From a virus, in IMG/VR virus record IMGVR_UViG_3300013004_000026, positions 1 to 64,000 of that record: a DNA stretch of 64,000 nt; one strand, given 5' to 3'. Of the stretch, positions 53,168 through 60,113 are shown piece after piece. A model generated the notes under the pieces. That model did not search any database. It saw nothing but the letters and a program-made list of their open reading frames with translations, and was not told where the DNA came from. Position 1 is the first letter of the stretch. Each line of letters opens with the position of its first letter. Made by a program: the position numbers and the translations under genes.

Positions 53168-54010
53168 TCAAGTCCACAAACTGTTGCGAATTTTGATCAA
53201 ACGAATCATCATGGCTTCGTCTTCTTTTTCATACTGCATTTCAATTTTATGAGTCAGATCCAGTGCCCGCTTGCCCAATTTTTTGGTTTCAGGATTCTGA
53301 CTTTCAACACCAATCCAGCGCACACCTTCGCCTTTTTCTTGGCGCATGCGATCGCAGTATTCGGTCCAACCACTGGCGTCGTGTGGATCTGGGCGATTAA
53401 GGTACACTTCGGTCCACCATTTATACAAGGCCATAATTTCTGCAGCATTTTTGGCCTGAAGCGTTGGTTTGCCGTAGCCTTTGTCGTCAGGGTTAAGGCC
53501 ATAGTCTTCCTTGGCAGTAATGCTCATTTGCCAGACAAGATTGTCTAGGCCTGCTTGACGACAGCGCCAGGTGCGCCAACGGAACCAGCCAGTTGCATAC
53601 CAAGGAGATTCGTACTTCTTGCGAGCCTCTCCGTCCCATACTATCTGCCACCAAGCTAATTCAACTTCAACAAAGTCAACTAGTTCGTTAAAAAGACATG
53701 GAAGAAAACGGTTGCCAACATCGCGCCACTCGCCAGGCTTAATATCCCTAGGGTGAGCAGTGAGCGCATGGGTGCGAGTGACCCAGCGATTATTAACATA
53801 GTACTTGATGTCATAGAGTCTATCCACCGGCCACATGATAAAAGTTTGTAATTTGTCCAGGCCTTCTTCGGCTAGCCACCAGCGTATGGGATAAGCAGCT
53901 TTGGCGCGATCTTCCCACTCGCCCCATTCTTCGCTGGTACCGCATTTGAGCTTGGTTGTGCCACGCAGCCAATCTGCAAATTTTGAACATGTCCAATAAT
54001 TACTTCTCAT
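53168..54010 (-). CDS. Conserved phage protein, 280 aa
   Basis: A Trp-rich, highly charged protein. Recognisable stretches include WEDRAKAAYPIRWWLAEEGL, WPVDRLYDIKYYV and GKPTLQAKNAAEIMALYKWW. This family is common in T4-like marine phages but has no known role. No membrane segment or signal peptide. Confidence 0.8.
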   Translation of the reverse strand: MRSNYWTCSKFADWLRGTTKLKCGTSEEWGEWEDRAKAAYPIRWWLAEEGLDKLQTFIMWPVDRLYDIKYYVNNRWVTRTHALTAHPRDIKPGEWRDVGNRFLPCLFNELVDFVEVELAWWQIVWDGEARKKYESPWYATGWFRWRTWRCRQAGLDNLVWQMSITAKEDYGLNPDDKGYGKPTLQAKNAAEIMALYKWWTEVYLNRPDPHDASGWTEYCDRMRQEKGEGVRWIGVESQNPETKKLGKRALDLTHKIEMQYEKEDEAMMIRLIKIRNSLWT

Positions 54011-54019
54011 TTGTTTTCC

Positions 54020-54436
54020 TTACTTAATTGTTACAGATTGTAAGCCTTCTATTGTGATATTACCAACCCAGGTCAAATCGCTGGCTGTCAGCGGAGTGAT
54101 GTTTATGGTGTCTGTGCCTGTACTGTACACATATGGCATGTTACTGCTGTTCATGTTTTGTCCAAGATCAAACACAGAATTTTCCCCAGCAAAAGAATAG
54201 TCGCCTCTGCTTTGCATGATTTGTACATCTCGTCGAAGGTCTTTGAGTTCCGATTCGGCCCAATCCAGTCTTTTTAACAACATGGCAAATGGCCCGGGTT
54301 CTTCTTTTTCTTGCCTGGCCAGGCTGCTGAGCAGTGCCAGTCTTTGAAAGGCACTTTGCACAGCAACGCTGTCACTGGTTATCACATCATCAAAGATGGC
54401 TGCCAGTTCGGCAATTTGTTGTTCGCTAAGTTTCAT
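54020..54436 (-). CDS. Phage structural-type protein, 138 aa
   Basis: Start at ATG 54436, overlapping the upstream stop (ATGA). An N-terminal helical half (MKLSEQQIAELAAIFDDVIT...) is followed by a Gly/Thr-rich beta tail (TDTINITPLTASDLTW), typical of fibre-associated proteins. Function not assigned. Confidence 0.65.
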   Translation of the reverse strand: MKLSEQQIAELAAIFDDVITSDSVAVQSAFQRLALLSSLARQEKEEPGPFAMLLKRLDWAESELKDLRRDVQIMQSRGDYSFAGENSVFDLGQNMNSSNMPYVYSTGTDTINITPLTASDLTWVGNITIEGLQSVTIK

Positions 54437-54672
54437 GTGTATTTTAGTATATACCAAGTTTTCATGCGTTCATCGTAGAAATCCAAACAAACTATCACTT
54501 TATGATGTCGTCCGTCTTGGCTCCATTGAGTATGAGTACGCACAGTGAATCCGCACTCGCGTTTCATAACCCAGCTGATCAAGATCTTTTGGCCAAAGTC
54601 TTCAAGCAGGCGTTGCTTGACCTTTTCCCACTCTTCACATGACAGTTCCAGATGTTTGATTGGTTTGTCCAT
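54433..54672 (-). CDS. Mini-protein of the LKW array, degenerate member, 79 aa
   Basis: Beta-rich, ends LDFYDERMKTWYILKYT; the terminal ILKYT resembles the LKW signature with Trp replaced by Tyr. It lies at the downstream end of the array. Coupled to both neighbours. Confidence 0.6.
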   Translation of the reverse strand: MDKPIKHLELSCEEWEKVKQRLLEDFGQKILISWVMKRECGFTVRTHTQWSQDGRHHKVIVCLDFYDERMKTWYILKYT

Positions 54673-54673
54673 A

Positions 54674-55021
54674 TTACAACCATTTAAGTGTCATTAGTAT
54701 AGCATCTTTTTCATTTTTGAACAAGAACAACATGTGGTCTGTGCTGGGGTGAGTGACATATTTTTCGCCCGGAAGTCCAAAATTTTCCACAGCCCAGGCA
54801 CAGGCTTGATTCCAAAAATAAGTTGTGTCTTTGCCCTTTTCCCATTTTAGTTCAACAGGATGCCAATCTTTGCATTCTTTCAATGTAGCCTCCCAGAGTG
54901 CGTTGTTCAGAACCTCACGATCAATTTCGTCTTTTAGGATTTTGGCAAATTGATTTTCTAACCCGTCCTGCAGATTTTCTCGACCTGTGATTTGTACTAG
55001 ACCTCGCCCACGATATTTCAT
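54674..55021 (-). CDS. LKW-array protein with a GH19 groove-motif fragment, 115 aa
   Basis: Start at ATG 55021 (MKYRGRGL). The N-terminus YRGRGLVQITGRENL closely matches the substrate-groove motif YRGRGLIQLTGKDNY of GH19 endolysins such as the one at 14277, but the catalytic Glu residues are missing. The C-terminus is FLFKNEKDAILMTLKWL, the array signature. It reads as a domain graft, possibly peptidoglycan-binding without catalysis. A small alternative start upstream is possible (ATG 55027). Confidence 0.75.
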   Translation of the reverse strand: MKYRGRGLVQITGRENLQDGLENQFAKILKDEIDREVLNNALWEATLKECKDWHPVELKWEKGKDTTYFWNQACAWAVENFGLPGEKYVTHPSTDHMLFLFKNEKDAILMTLKWL

Positions 55022-55236
55022 GACCATTTTAGTGTAAACAGAGTGGCTTCACTTTCTTCCCCAAACATCAATCCGCAGCCTTTTTCTTCACCAACTGCGC
55101 TAGGATTGCTCACAATGTACACTTGATATGCTCCATATTCGCGTTTGAGCCAATCCCAAAAATCTTCGTCACACTGCTGCTGCCGGTGATGCTCCTGTAA
55201 TTTTTCCCAATAGGGTTCAATGGGCACAGTAATCAT
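55018..55236 (-). CDS. LKW-array mini-protein, 72 aa
   Basis: Ends LMFGEESEATLFTLKWS. The N-terminus MITVPIEPYWEKLQEHH is followed by DFWDWLKREYGAYQVY. The start at 55236 shares an ATGA overlap with the upstream stop; ATG 55248 is an alternative. Unknown function. Confidence 0.68.
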   Translation of the reverse strand: MITVPIEPYWEKLQEHHRQQQCDEDFWDWLKREYGAYQVYIVSNPSAVGEEKGCGLMFGEESEATLFTLKWS

Positions 55237-55460
55237 TGCTTTAGCCATCTCAAACTGAACAGAGTAGCGTCTCCTTCATTTTTGAATGCAAACTTGCTAT
55301 CGGCAGACTCACCTGTAAGTCTGCCAATCCAGGTGTTGTCTTGAAATACTTTAGCGCACCAGGCTCTTGCGCTATGATAATTTTTTACATCAAACAACGA
55401 CGCCTCCAACACAACCACAGTCCAACCTTGCTTGACATAATAGCGCATGCGTTTTTTCAC
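55233..55460 (-). CDS. LKW-array mini-protein, 75 aa
   Basis: Ends FAFKNEGDATLFSLRWLKQ. Starts with GTG at 55460 or ATG 55448; neither has a strong ribosome site. Middle region ARAWCAKVFQDN is helical. Confidence 0.68.
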   Translation of the reverse strand: MKKRMRYYVKQGWTVVVLEASLFDVKNYHSARAWCAKVFQDNTWIGRLTGESADSKFAFKNEGDATLFSLRWLKQ

Positions 55461-55462
55461 AG

Positions 55463-55714
55463 CTATCTATTCCATCGCAGTAAAAACAATGTTAAATCTG
55501 TTTGGTTGCGGAACCAAAACTTAGCATTGTTAGCATACCAACGCATATTAGGAGTCCACACCCCGTTATCAGCACTAGGTCCAAAAGTCTCAATCATCCA
55601 AGCCATCATGTGCGGCCACTCTTTACCAGCTTCCAATGGCGCGGCTGTGTAATACCTCTGGTCGTACACTGTGCCTTCGTTTACCTCAATACTGAAATTT
55701 GATTGTACATGCAT
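55463..55714 (-). CDS. LKW-array mini-protein, 83 aa
   Basis: From ATG 55714 (TAATG overlap with the upstream stop). Ends AKFWFRNQTDLTLFLLRWNR. Contains MAWMIETFGPSADNGVW mid-protein, a helix-loop shared in style with its neighbours. Confidence 0.7.
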   Translation of the reverse strand: MHVQSNFSIEVNEGTVYDQRYYTAAPLEAGKEWPHMMAWMIETFGPSADNGVWTPNMRWYANNAKFWFRNQTDLTLFLLRWNR

Positions 55715-55920
55715 TACAGTTCTTTCATGGTGATCATACTGGCCCAACTCTGTGCATCATTGGCAAACATGAACACAATTTCTTTCTGTGTAGTGTCCAG
55801 ACGCCAGGTATAATCGCGGCCAATCACAAGCTCATGCTCTTTGAGGAATCTACTGATTCTAATTCCTCGTTCGCTTTCATTGTGTTGTTCGCCTTTCCAG
55901 GCCAATCTAACCTGTTCCAT
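55714..55920 (-). CDS. LKW-array mini-protein, degenerate C-terminus, 68 aa
   Basis: Ends EIVFMFANDAQSWASMITMKEL: the F-x-F...DA part is kept, but the final LKW is lost. Its ATG follows the previous stop by 1 nt. Confidence 0.62.
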   Translation of the reverse strand: MEQVRLAWKGEQHNESERGIRISRFLKEHELVIGRDYTWRLDTTQKEIVFMFANDAQSWASMITMKEL

Positions 55921-55921
55921 A

Positions 55922-56161
55922 CTAGCACCATTTGAGAATAAAGGCCATTAGGTCTTTTTCGTTTTTGAAATTCCACATGTCAAAACTCATGCGCACTCCG
56001 CATTGATGTTCCATGCTCCATAACATTATAGCATCGGCTTCCTTTTCTGTCAAGGTACTGTCGGGAAAAGGAGGGCTATCAGGCTCGATGCCCAAAAGAC
56101 GAATGTAGTATCGTCCTTTGTCGGTCTGGTGTTGATATCTTTGTGGTATTCTTACATCCAT
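55922..56161 (-). CDS. LKW-array mini-protein, 79 aa
   Basis: Ends MWNFKNEKDLMAFILKWC. Its ATG at 56161 lies inside the AAA-TGG codons that encode the Lys-Trp of the upstream array gene. Contains LTEKEADAIMLWSMEHQCGV. Confidence 0.7.
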   Translation of the reverse strand: MDVRIPQRYQHQTDKGRYYIRLLGIEPDSPPFPDSTLTEKEADAIMLWSMEHQCGVRMSFDMWNFKNEKDLMAFILKWC

Positions 56162-56394
56162 TTTAATATAAAAACCTCTGCGTCTCTTGCATCTTCAAAG
56201 TAAAACAAAAAACCTGCGGTAGGATTCCACTCTGGTCCACGCAACTGATATCTACCAAATCCTGCATACTCATTCACCCAATTGGTCAAGTCATGACAGT
56301 TAGGGTGTTGTTCCAACATGCGTTCCCAGGGCATGAACACCTGTGTCCAGTGTGCAGGAAACGGCAAGCTGTCATCCTTGATCATGACGATCAT
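56152..56394 (-). CDS. LKW-array mini-protein, 80 aa
   Basis: Ends FLFYFEDARDAEVFILKWM. Starts at 56394 or the in-frame ATG 56385; overlaps the deformylase 3' end by up to 23 nt. Middle: NWVNEYAGFGRYQLRG. Confidence 0.68.
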   Translation of the reverse strand: MIVMIKDDSLPFPAHWTQVFMPWERMLEQHPNCHDLTNWVNEYAGFGRYQLRGPEWNPTAGFLFYFEDARDAEVFILKWM

Positions 56395-56830
56395 GCATGG
56401 TTACCCCATTCAAGTGATCCAGCTCATGCTGATAGCACACAGCGGCAAGTTCTTCTAGTTCTTCTTCATGCCAGTCACCGTGTATGTCTTGGTATCTAGC
56501 CCAGATCTTTCTTGGACGATGTGTAAGTACATATTCATCAGGAAAGCTCAAACAACCTTCCTGGCATTCAAACAGTTGATCTGTTGTGGCATCAAAAAAT
56601 TCAGGATTGAAACAGGTCCTGGTCAATCCGTTAACACTCATCACAAACACTCTGCGGCTGATGCCCACCTGTGGTGCAGCCAAGCCAATTGCATCACTGT
56701 TAGTCATGAACTGGTGCATCATGGTGGCCAGGCGCATGAGTGGCCGTGCATCCTCAAAGGTGACAGGCTTGGCAACATTTTTTAGCACACGATGTGTGAG
56801 ACGAAGCTTGTTTGGAATCAAGATGCCCAT
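56372..56830 (-). CDS. def: Peptide deformylase
   Basis: 152 residues with all three catalytic motifs: GLAAPQVG (49-56), EGCLSFP (91-97) and HELDH (135-139), giving the Cys/His/His metal site and catalytic Glu. It removes the N-formyl group from nascent proteins. It is embedded in the mini-protein array and its ATG lies in the AAATGG codons of the upstream array gene. C-terminus is shorter than in bacterial enzymes, as common in phage PDFs. Confidence 0.94.
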   Translation of the reverse strand: MGILIPNKLRLTHRVLKNVAKPVTFEDARPLMRLATMMHQFMTNSDAIGLAAPQVGISRRVFVMSVNGLTRTCFNPEFFDATTDQLFECQEGCLSFPDEYVLTHRPRKIWARYQDIHGDWHEEELEELAAVCYQHELDHLNGVTMHDRHDQG

Positions 56831-57003
56831 TTTAGTGAAAATAGAACAGCGTCTTTTTTGTGTTTGAATTTGAAATGATACAATGGTTTTTTAGAAAAAA
56901 TATTGTCTGCATTCAGCGTCCAATACTTGTAACCAATGTTATTCACAGCCCATTCGCCTGCTAGGCTGGCAATTTCGGGATCAATAAGTGTAATTGTAGT
57001 CAT
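56818..57003 (-). CDS. LKW-array mini-protein, 61 aa, leaderless
   Basis: From ATG 57003 (MTTITLIDPEIASLAGEWAV). Ends FKFKHKKDAVLFSLKWAS. The perfect sigma70 promoter upstream leaves only 6 nt to the ATG, so the transcript is probably leaderless. Its end overlaps the deformylase start by 13 nt. Confidence 0.7.
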   Translation of the reverse strand: MTTITLIDPEIASLAGEWAVNNIGYKYWTLNADNIFSKKPLYHFKFKHKKDAVLFSLKWAS

Positions 57004-57009
57004 GCTATA

Positions 57010-57038
57010 ATTATACGCATTCTCATGGATTATGTCAA
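57010..57038 (-). promoter_or_regulatory. Perfect consensus sigma70 promoter TTGACA-17-TATAAT
   Basis: TTGACA at 57033-57038 and TATAAT at 57010-57015 (minus strand), 17-nt spacer. The -10 is 6 nt from ATG 57003, so the start should coincide with the ATG. Drives the 57003 gene, deformylase and the rest of the array. Confidence 0.8.
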
Positions 57039-57232
57039 CTCCAACGCAGCATGAACCAATCAGCTTGGCCGGCCTGCTTGAAAATAAAAATAGTATTGCC
57101 CAAACTGGTGTCACATTCGCCCCAGCCGCCGTCCCAGCAGTCATGGCACCATTTTATCATTATATCTCGTTGTTCGCGTGTGATACGCCCTGCGTTGATA
57201 TACCATTGGTCATTTAGGTGTGTTAGTTTCAT
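57035..57232 (-). CDS. LKW-array mini-protein, 65 aa
   Basis: Ends TIFIFKQAGQADWFMLRWS. Contains a C-rich stretch KWCHDCWDGGWGEC near 27-40. First member of the array in transcription order; overlaps the upstream fibre-like gene by 23 nt. Confidence 0.66.
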   Translation of the reverse strand: MKLTHLNDQWYINAGRITREQRDIMIKWCHDCWDGGWGECDTSLGNTIFIFKQAGQADWFMLRWS

Positions 57233-57539
57233 CTAGGCACAGTGCCTCTAGTGTTTTGTAATGTTCATAGGCTTGACGCAGTGCATCATATTTTTCTAAC
57301 AGTTTTGGGTCAGGAACCAATATACTCAGCCGCTGTTGTATTTTTTCTAAACTTTGTGCTAGATCTTGTCCGTTAATCGTTACCTTGCCGCCAAATTCAG
57401 CATCACCACGCACTTGCAAGGATCCCTGGTTGGTTATATTTACATGATTGGAACTTGATCCACTCCATGTATACGCACTACCAGATAATAGTCCTGATCC
57501 TATAATTACATTGCTACTGGGTTTGATTGAAGTTGTCAT
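57210..57539 (-). CDS. Fibre-type structural protein, 109 aa
   Basis: N-terminal beta part (GSLQVRGDAEFGGKVTINGQDL) followed by a coiled coil (LEKIQQRLSILVPDPKLLEK), a pattern of virion accessory proteins in marine phages. A candidate TTGACT-18-TAAAGT promoter ends 7 nt before ATG 57539. Divergent from the plus-strand gene at 57582. Confidence 0.7.
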   Translation of the reverse strand: MTTSIKPSSNVIIGSGLLSGSAYTWSGSSSNHVNITNQGSLQVRGDAEFGGKVTINGQDLAQSLEKIQQRLSILVPDPKLLEKYDALRQAYEHYKTLEALCLDETNTPK

Positions 57540-57553
57540 ACCCGTGACTTTAG

Positions 57554-57561
57554 CATAAATA
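57554..57561 (+). promoter_or_regulatory. Late promoter box CATAAATA, plus strand
   Basis: CATAAATA at the same 20-nt spacing to ATG 57582 as the minus-strand boxes, with AAAGGAG in between. An independent confirmation of the motif. Confidence 0.6.
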
Positions 57562-57581
57562 CAACAAAGGAGTCAACAGCT

Positions 57582-57881
57582 ATGGCTATACAAGTAATCA
57601 TTAAGGTTACCAAAACTGACAATAAGGATTGGGTATTTGCTCGCAGCGAGCCTGCTGCAATACTACATAGCATGGAGCAAGCCAAGGCTTGGTTATGCAG
57701 TGACTGGAACATGCCCAGCAATCAAGAAGCTATCTTGGTCAAGACCTTTGCCGACATGATCGAAGCTAACAAGTTTATTATAAAACAGGTTGACACTGAT
57801 TTTCCAGACTACGAAGCTGTACGCGATTTATTTGTGGAATATGAAAACAAAGACGAGCAGATTACTACCAAAGAAATTTAG
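57582..57881 (+). CDS. Plus-strand phage protein, 99 aa
   Basis: One of only two plus-strand genes. Begins MAIQVIIKVTKTDNKDWVFARS; charged, with helix EQAKAWLCSDW. AAAGGAG lies 9 nt upstream and a CATAAATA box before that, so this strand is real and a minus-strand frame here is a shadow. Unknown function. Confidence 0.8.
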   Translation: MAIQVIIKVTKTDNKDWVFARSEPAAILHSMEQAKAWLCSDWNMPSNQEAILVKTFADMIEANKFIIKQVDTDFPDYEAVRDLFVEYENKDEQITTKEI

Positions 57882-58236
57882 CAAAGCAAGCGGTTAAGTA
57901 GTAGCTGAACAAATGACACCAAGTTGGGCTAATAACCAATGGGACAAAAGTCAACCAACAACCAACAGAGGACCTAATATTTGCCGGATTCAAAGGACAA
58001 GCTCTCTATGACTTGGCCGGCTGACACTAGGACACGGAGGCTTATCAGGCCATTAAGCGTTATAGTATGCATAATCTTCTTTTGGAAGAGATGCAATCTA
58101 CGGTGCTACTCTCATCTCCCTCTTGCTTTCCAAGGACACCAACCAATGCTGATGCCCTATTGCTTTCCCTGTCTTGATTTCATTGACCACGGTTTTAGGC
58201 CGGGTATTTTACTTTCTCAACAGGTTCCACAACTCT
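57882..58236. other. 355-nt region without a convincing gene
   Basis: No ORF with a good ribosome site. Small open frames of 30 or so codons exist on both strands (for example ending KGQALYDLAG on plus, and GLISLRVLVSAG on minus), without ribosome sites. A tail-to-tail space: the plus gene ends here and the minus gene at 58237 also ends here, so it may carry terminators, a small RNA or decayed coding sequence. No tRNA-like cloverleaf or T-loop was seen. Confidence 0.5.
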
Positions 58237-58812
58237 TTACAAAATACCCTCTTTCTTGAGAATATTTTCTACCTCGTCTGTGAGTTCAATCTCAGTGGTT
58301 ACATTGAGATGCAGAACCTCATCATTGAGGCTTTGTTTTTGCTTTTTCAATTCGCGCATGATGCCACGAATGCTTTCAACTTGTGATGTTTGCAAAACGC
58401 CACTGCTCACAGTGTTGTCGTAACCATACATGCGATGTTCTTCGCGACGATTGCGAATCTTTTCCAGCTGACCAGCCACCACCTGCAGATCCTTAAGAGC
58501 CGCAGATTCCTGCACCAATGGATCCAACTGTGCCAGGCGTTTGTCAATGTAGGCCAAGTGACTCAGCTTGTTGCCAATACCGCACTGGAAATTGGCAATA
58601 CCCATGGTTGCACGAATGCTGTACAAGGCCATGAGTAGGTCACTACGGCGCACATCAGCTGCCATTAGTGAATCATTGGCTGCCTGCAACACTGCTGTGG
58701 GTTCTTGAAACTCACTGATGTCCACAGTGGTTTTCACAGCGATGTTTTTCAACAGATCGTTGATGTTGGTTTGAATTGCATTTGCTTTGCGTAGACTGAC
58801 TTTGATTGCCAT
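58237..58812 (-). CDS. Helical phage protein, 191 aa
   Basis: Begins MAIKVSLRKANAIQTNIND; helical nearly throughout, with segments AYIDKRLAQLDPLVQESAAL and SQVESIRGIMRELKKQKQSL suggesting long helices. No known domain recognised. CAAGGAG precedes ATG 58812. Confidence 0.75.
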   Translation of the reverse strand: MAIKVSLRKANAIQTNINDLLKNIAVKTTVDISEFQEPTAVLQAANDSLMAADVRRSDLLMALYSIRATMGIANFQCGIGNKLSHLAYIDKRLAQLDPLVQESAALKDLQVVAGQLEKIRNRREEHRMYGYDNTVSSGVLQTSQVESIRGIMRELKKQKQSLNDEVLHLNVTTEIELTDEVENILKKEGIL

Positions 58813-58826
58813 GTGTTTCTCCTTGT

Positions 58827-59648
58827 TTAGATATCAAAACCCACTGTGGGGTCAAATAATTTTGCCTGTTGTTCGTAGCCCATGTAACCGCGTGGGTTGC
58901 ATATCACACGACATTGTCCGATCATGTAGTCTGATGGATCGTGCATGTGACCGTGTGTCCAGAACTGAATGTTCTCATGATCCAGTATGAAATCGCTTAG
59001 GTCACTGGCATATCCACCGTTCATGTCTACATCATGCTTGTAGTGCTCATGCACACTCTTGTAACTAGGAGCATGATGTGTACACACCACAATCTTCTTG
59101 TCGCGGTTTTGTTCCAGCATGAGCCGGAAGTATTCTTTGGTACGCATGTGAGTTTCCATGGTATCCTGCGGAATCAGCTTGCGATAGATAGCGCCAGCCT
59201 TGTTGGTGATAGCACGATAGTCATTCATGCCATGCTTCAACACCTGAATGCACATGGGGTTACCCTTGTTGCAGTCAGTCCACAGTGTGGCACCCAAGAA
59301 CAACACACCGTCAATTTCAATATGTTCATTCTCTAGCACGTTTACATTGTCAGGAACCATGGACTTGAGCTCATGCACAGTCTTGTCATAGCGTCCGTGA
59401 TAGTGCTCGTGGTTGCCCATCACATAGATAACTTCGCGATACTTGGCACATTCTTCAATAAAGAAACGCTGGGCACGATCTGTCCGTTTGGGATTGTCGT
59501 GCCCATCCATGATGTTCAGTGGATCATACTTGTACTTGAGCAATGTACGGCTTTCAACCACATCACCCGACAAGATTAGCACATCGCCGCCCGGCAATAC
59601 AAGGTCGCTAAACTCAAGGTGAAGGTCAGAAATTACATTAACTCGCAT
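58827..59648 (-). CDS. Calcineurin-like metallophosphoesterase
   Basis: 273 residues. The five metal motifs are visible: SDLH (D8, H10), GDV (28-30), GNHEHYH near 98-104, THHAPSY and GHMHDPSDY. Likely a phosphodiesterase or nucleotide/DNA-processing phosphatase; T4-like phages use related enzymes for DNA ends, but a specific role cannot be given. A TATAAT promoter with TGC extension lies upstream. Confidence 0.9.
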   Translation of the reverse strand: MRVNVISDLHLEFSDLVLPGGDVLILSGDVVESRTLLKYKYDPLNIMDGHDNPKRTDRAQRFFIEECAKYREVIYVMGNHEHYHGRYDKTVHELKSMVPDNVNVLENEHIEIDGVLFLGATLWTDCNKGNPMCIQVLKHGMNDYRAITNKAGAIYRKLIPQDTMETHMRTKEYFRLMLEQNRDKKIVVCTHHAPSYKSVHEHYKHDVDMNGGYASDLSDFILDHENIQFWTHGHMHDPSDYMIGQCRVICNPRGYMGYEQQAKLFDPTVGFDI

Positions 59649-59674
59649 GTTGATTCCAATTTAGTTTAACTTGT

Positions 59675-59704
59675 ATTATAGCAGATTTTTGGTGTTACGA
59701 TCAA
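59675..59704 (-). promoter_or_regulatory. Sigma70 promoter with extended -10 for the phosphoesterase gene
   Basis: TATAAT at 59675-59680, preceded by TGC; best -35 is TTGATC at 59699-59704 with an 18-nt spacer. About 26 nt to ATG 59648. Confidence 0.6.
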
Positions 59705-60047
59705 CCACTAGCCAACCTAATTTCTCCAAATCGCGTTCTATTGTGGGAACAATAACACTTTCGGGAACATAGTTCGGATTGATCAATTGCACACCCGAGC
59801 AGTACCAGGTGTCCATGACATCATGGCGTATTTCAGCAACCATGTTGGCAGCATAGCGCCAGGAACAGTTCCACTTGATGTTCTTGAGTATGGCCCATAC
59901 ATCATATGGCCCAAATTCGTTGTTGCACATGGCAGCATAGAGATTTTGAGCATACACCTGATCATGGCGGATACGATCTATCATCCACCATGTTCCTTTA
60001 ACATCGCGTTCTAGATTGAACACAGGGTTAAAAACTTCATATGACAT
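59676..60047 (-). CDS. Conserved phage protein, 123 aa
   Basis: Trp- and Tyr-rich, contains DRIRHDQVYAQNLYAAMCNN and WRYAANMVAEIRHDVMDTWY. Beta/helix mix, no membrane segment. AGTAAATA ends 5 nt before ATG 60047, the same leaderless geometry as at 4157. Not recognised. Confidence 0.72.
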   Translation of the reverse strand: MSYEVFNPVFNLERDVKGTWWMIDRIRHDQVYAQNLYAAMCNNEFGPYDVWAILKNIKWNCSWRYAANMVAEIRHDVMDTWYCSGVQLINPNYVPESVIVPTIERDLEKLGWLVVDRNTKNLL

Positions 60048-60052
60048 AACAG

Positions 60053-60060
60053 TATTTACT
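60053..60060 (-). promoter_or_regulatory. Late-like box AGTAAATA, leaderless spacing
   Basis: AGTAAATA on the minus strand with 5 nt to ATG 60047, right after a terminator, so some promoter is required here. Second base differs from NATAAATA. Confidence 0.35.
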
Positions 60061-60072
60061 ATGCCAAAATAA

Positions 60073-60093
60073 AAGGCGCTGAATCAGCGCCTT
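60073..60093 (-). terminator. Rho-independent terminator after the wHTH gene
   Basis: AAGGCGCTGA / TCAGCGCCTT stem followed on the minus strand by TTTTATTTT. A clear intrinsic terminator. Confidence 0.85.
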
Positions 60094-60113
60094 GTGTCTG
60101 GTCTCTCTCGAGA

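Noticed and set aside
54700-54712. Another TTTTGCTATACT-like early promoter over the 54674 gene
   Set aside because: The AGTATAGC there falls inside codons for the conserved KDAILM part of the protein and no -35 is present.
57536-57721. Minus-strand frame opposite the plus-strand gene at 57582
   Set aside because: The plus gene has AAAGGAG and a CATAAATA box; the minus frame has neither and unusual residues for this genome.
57882-58236. Possible tRNA or tmRNA
   Set aside because: No cloverleaf arms, no GGTTCGAATCC-type T-loop and no CCA end were found by eye.
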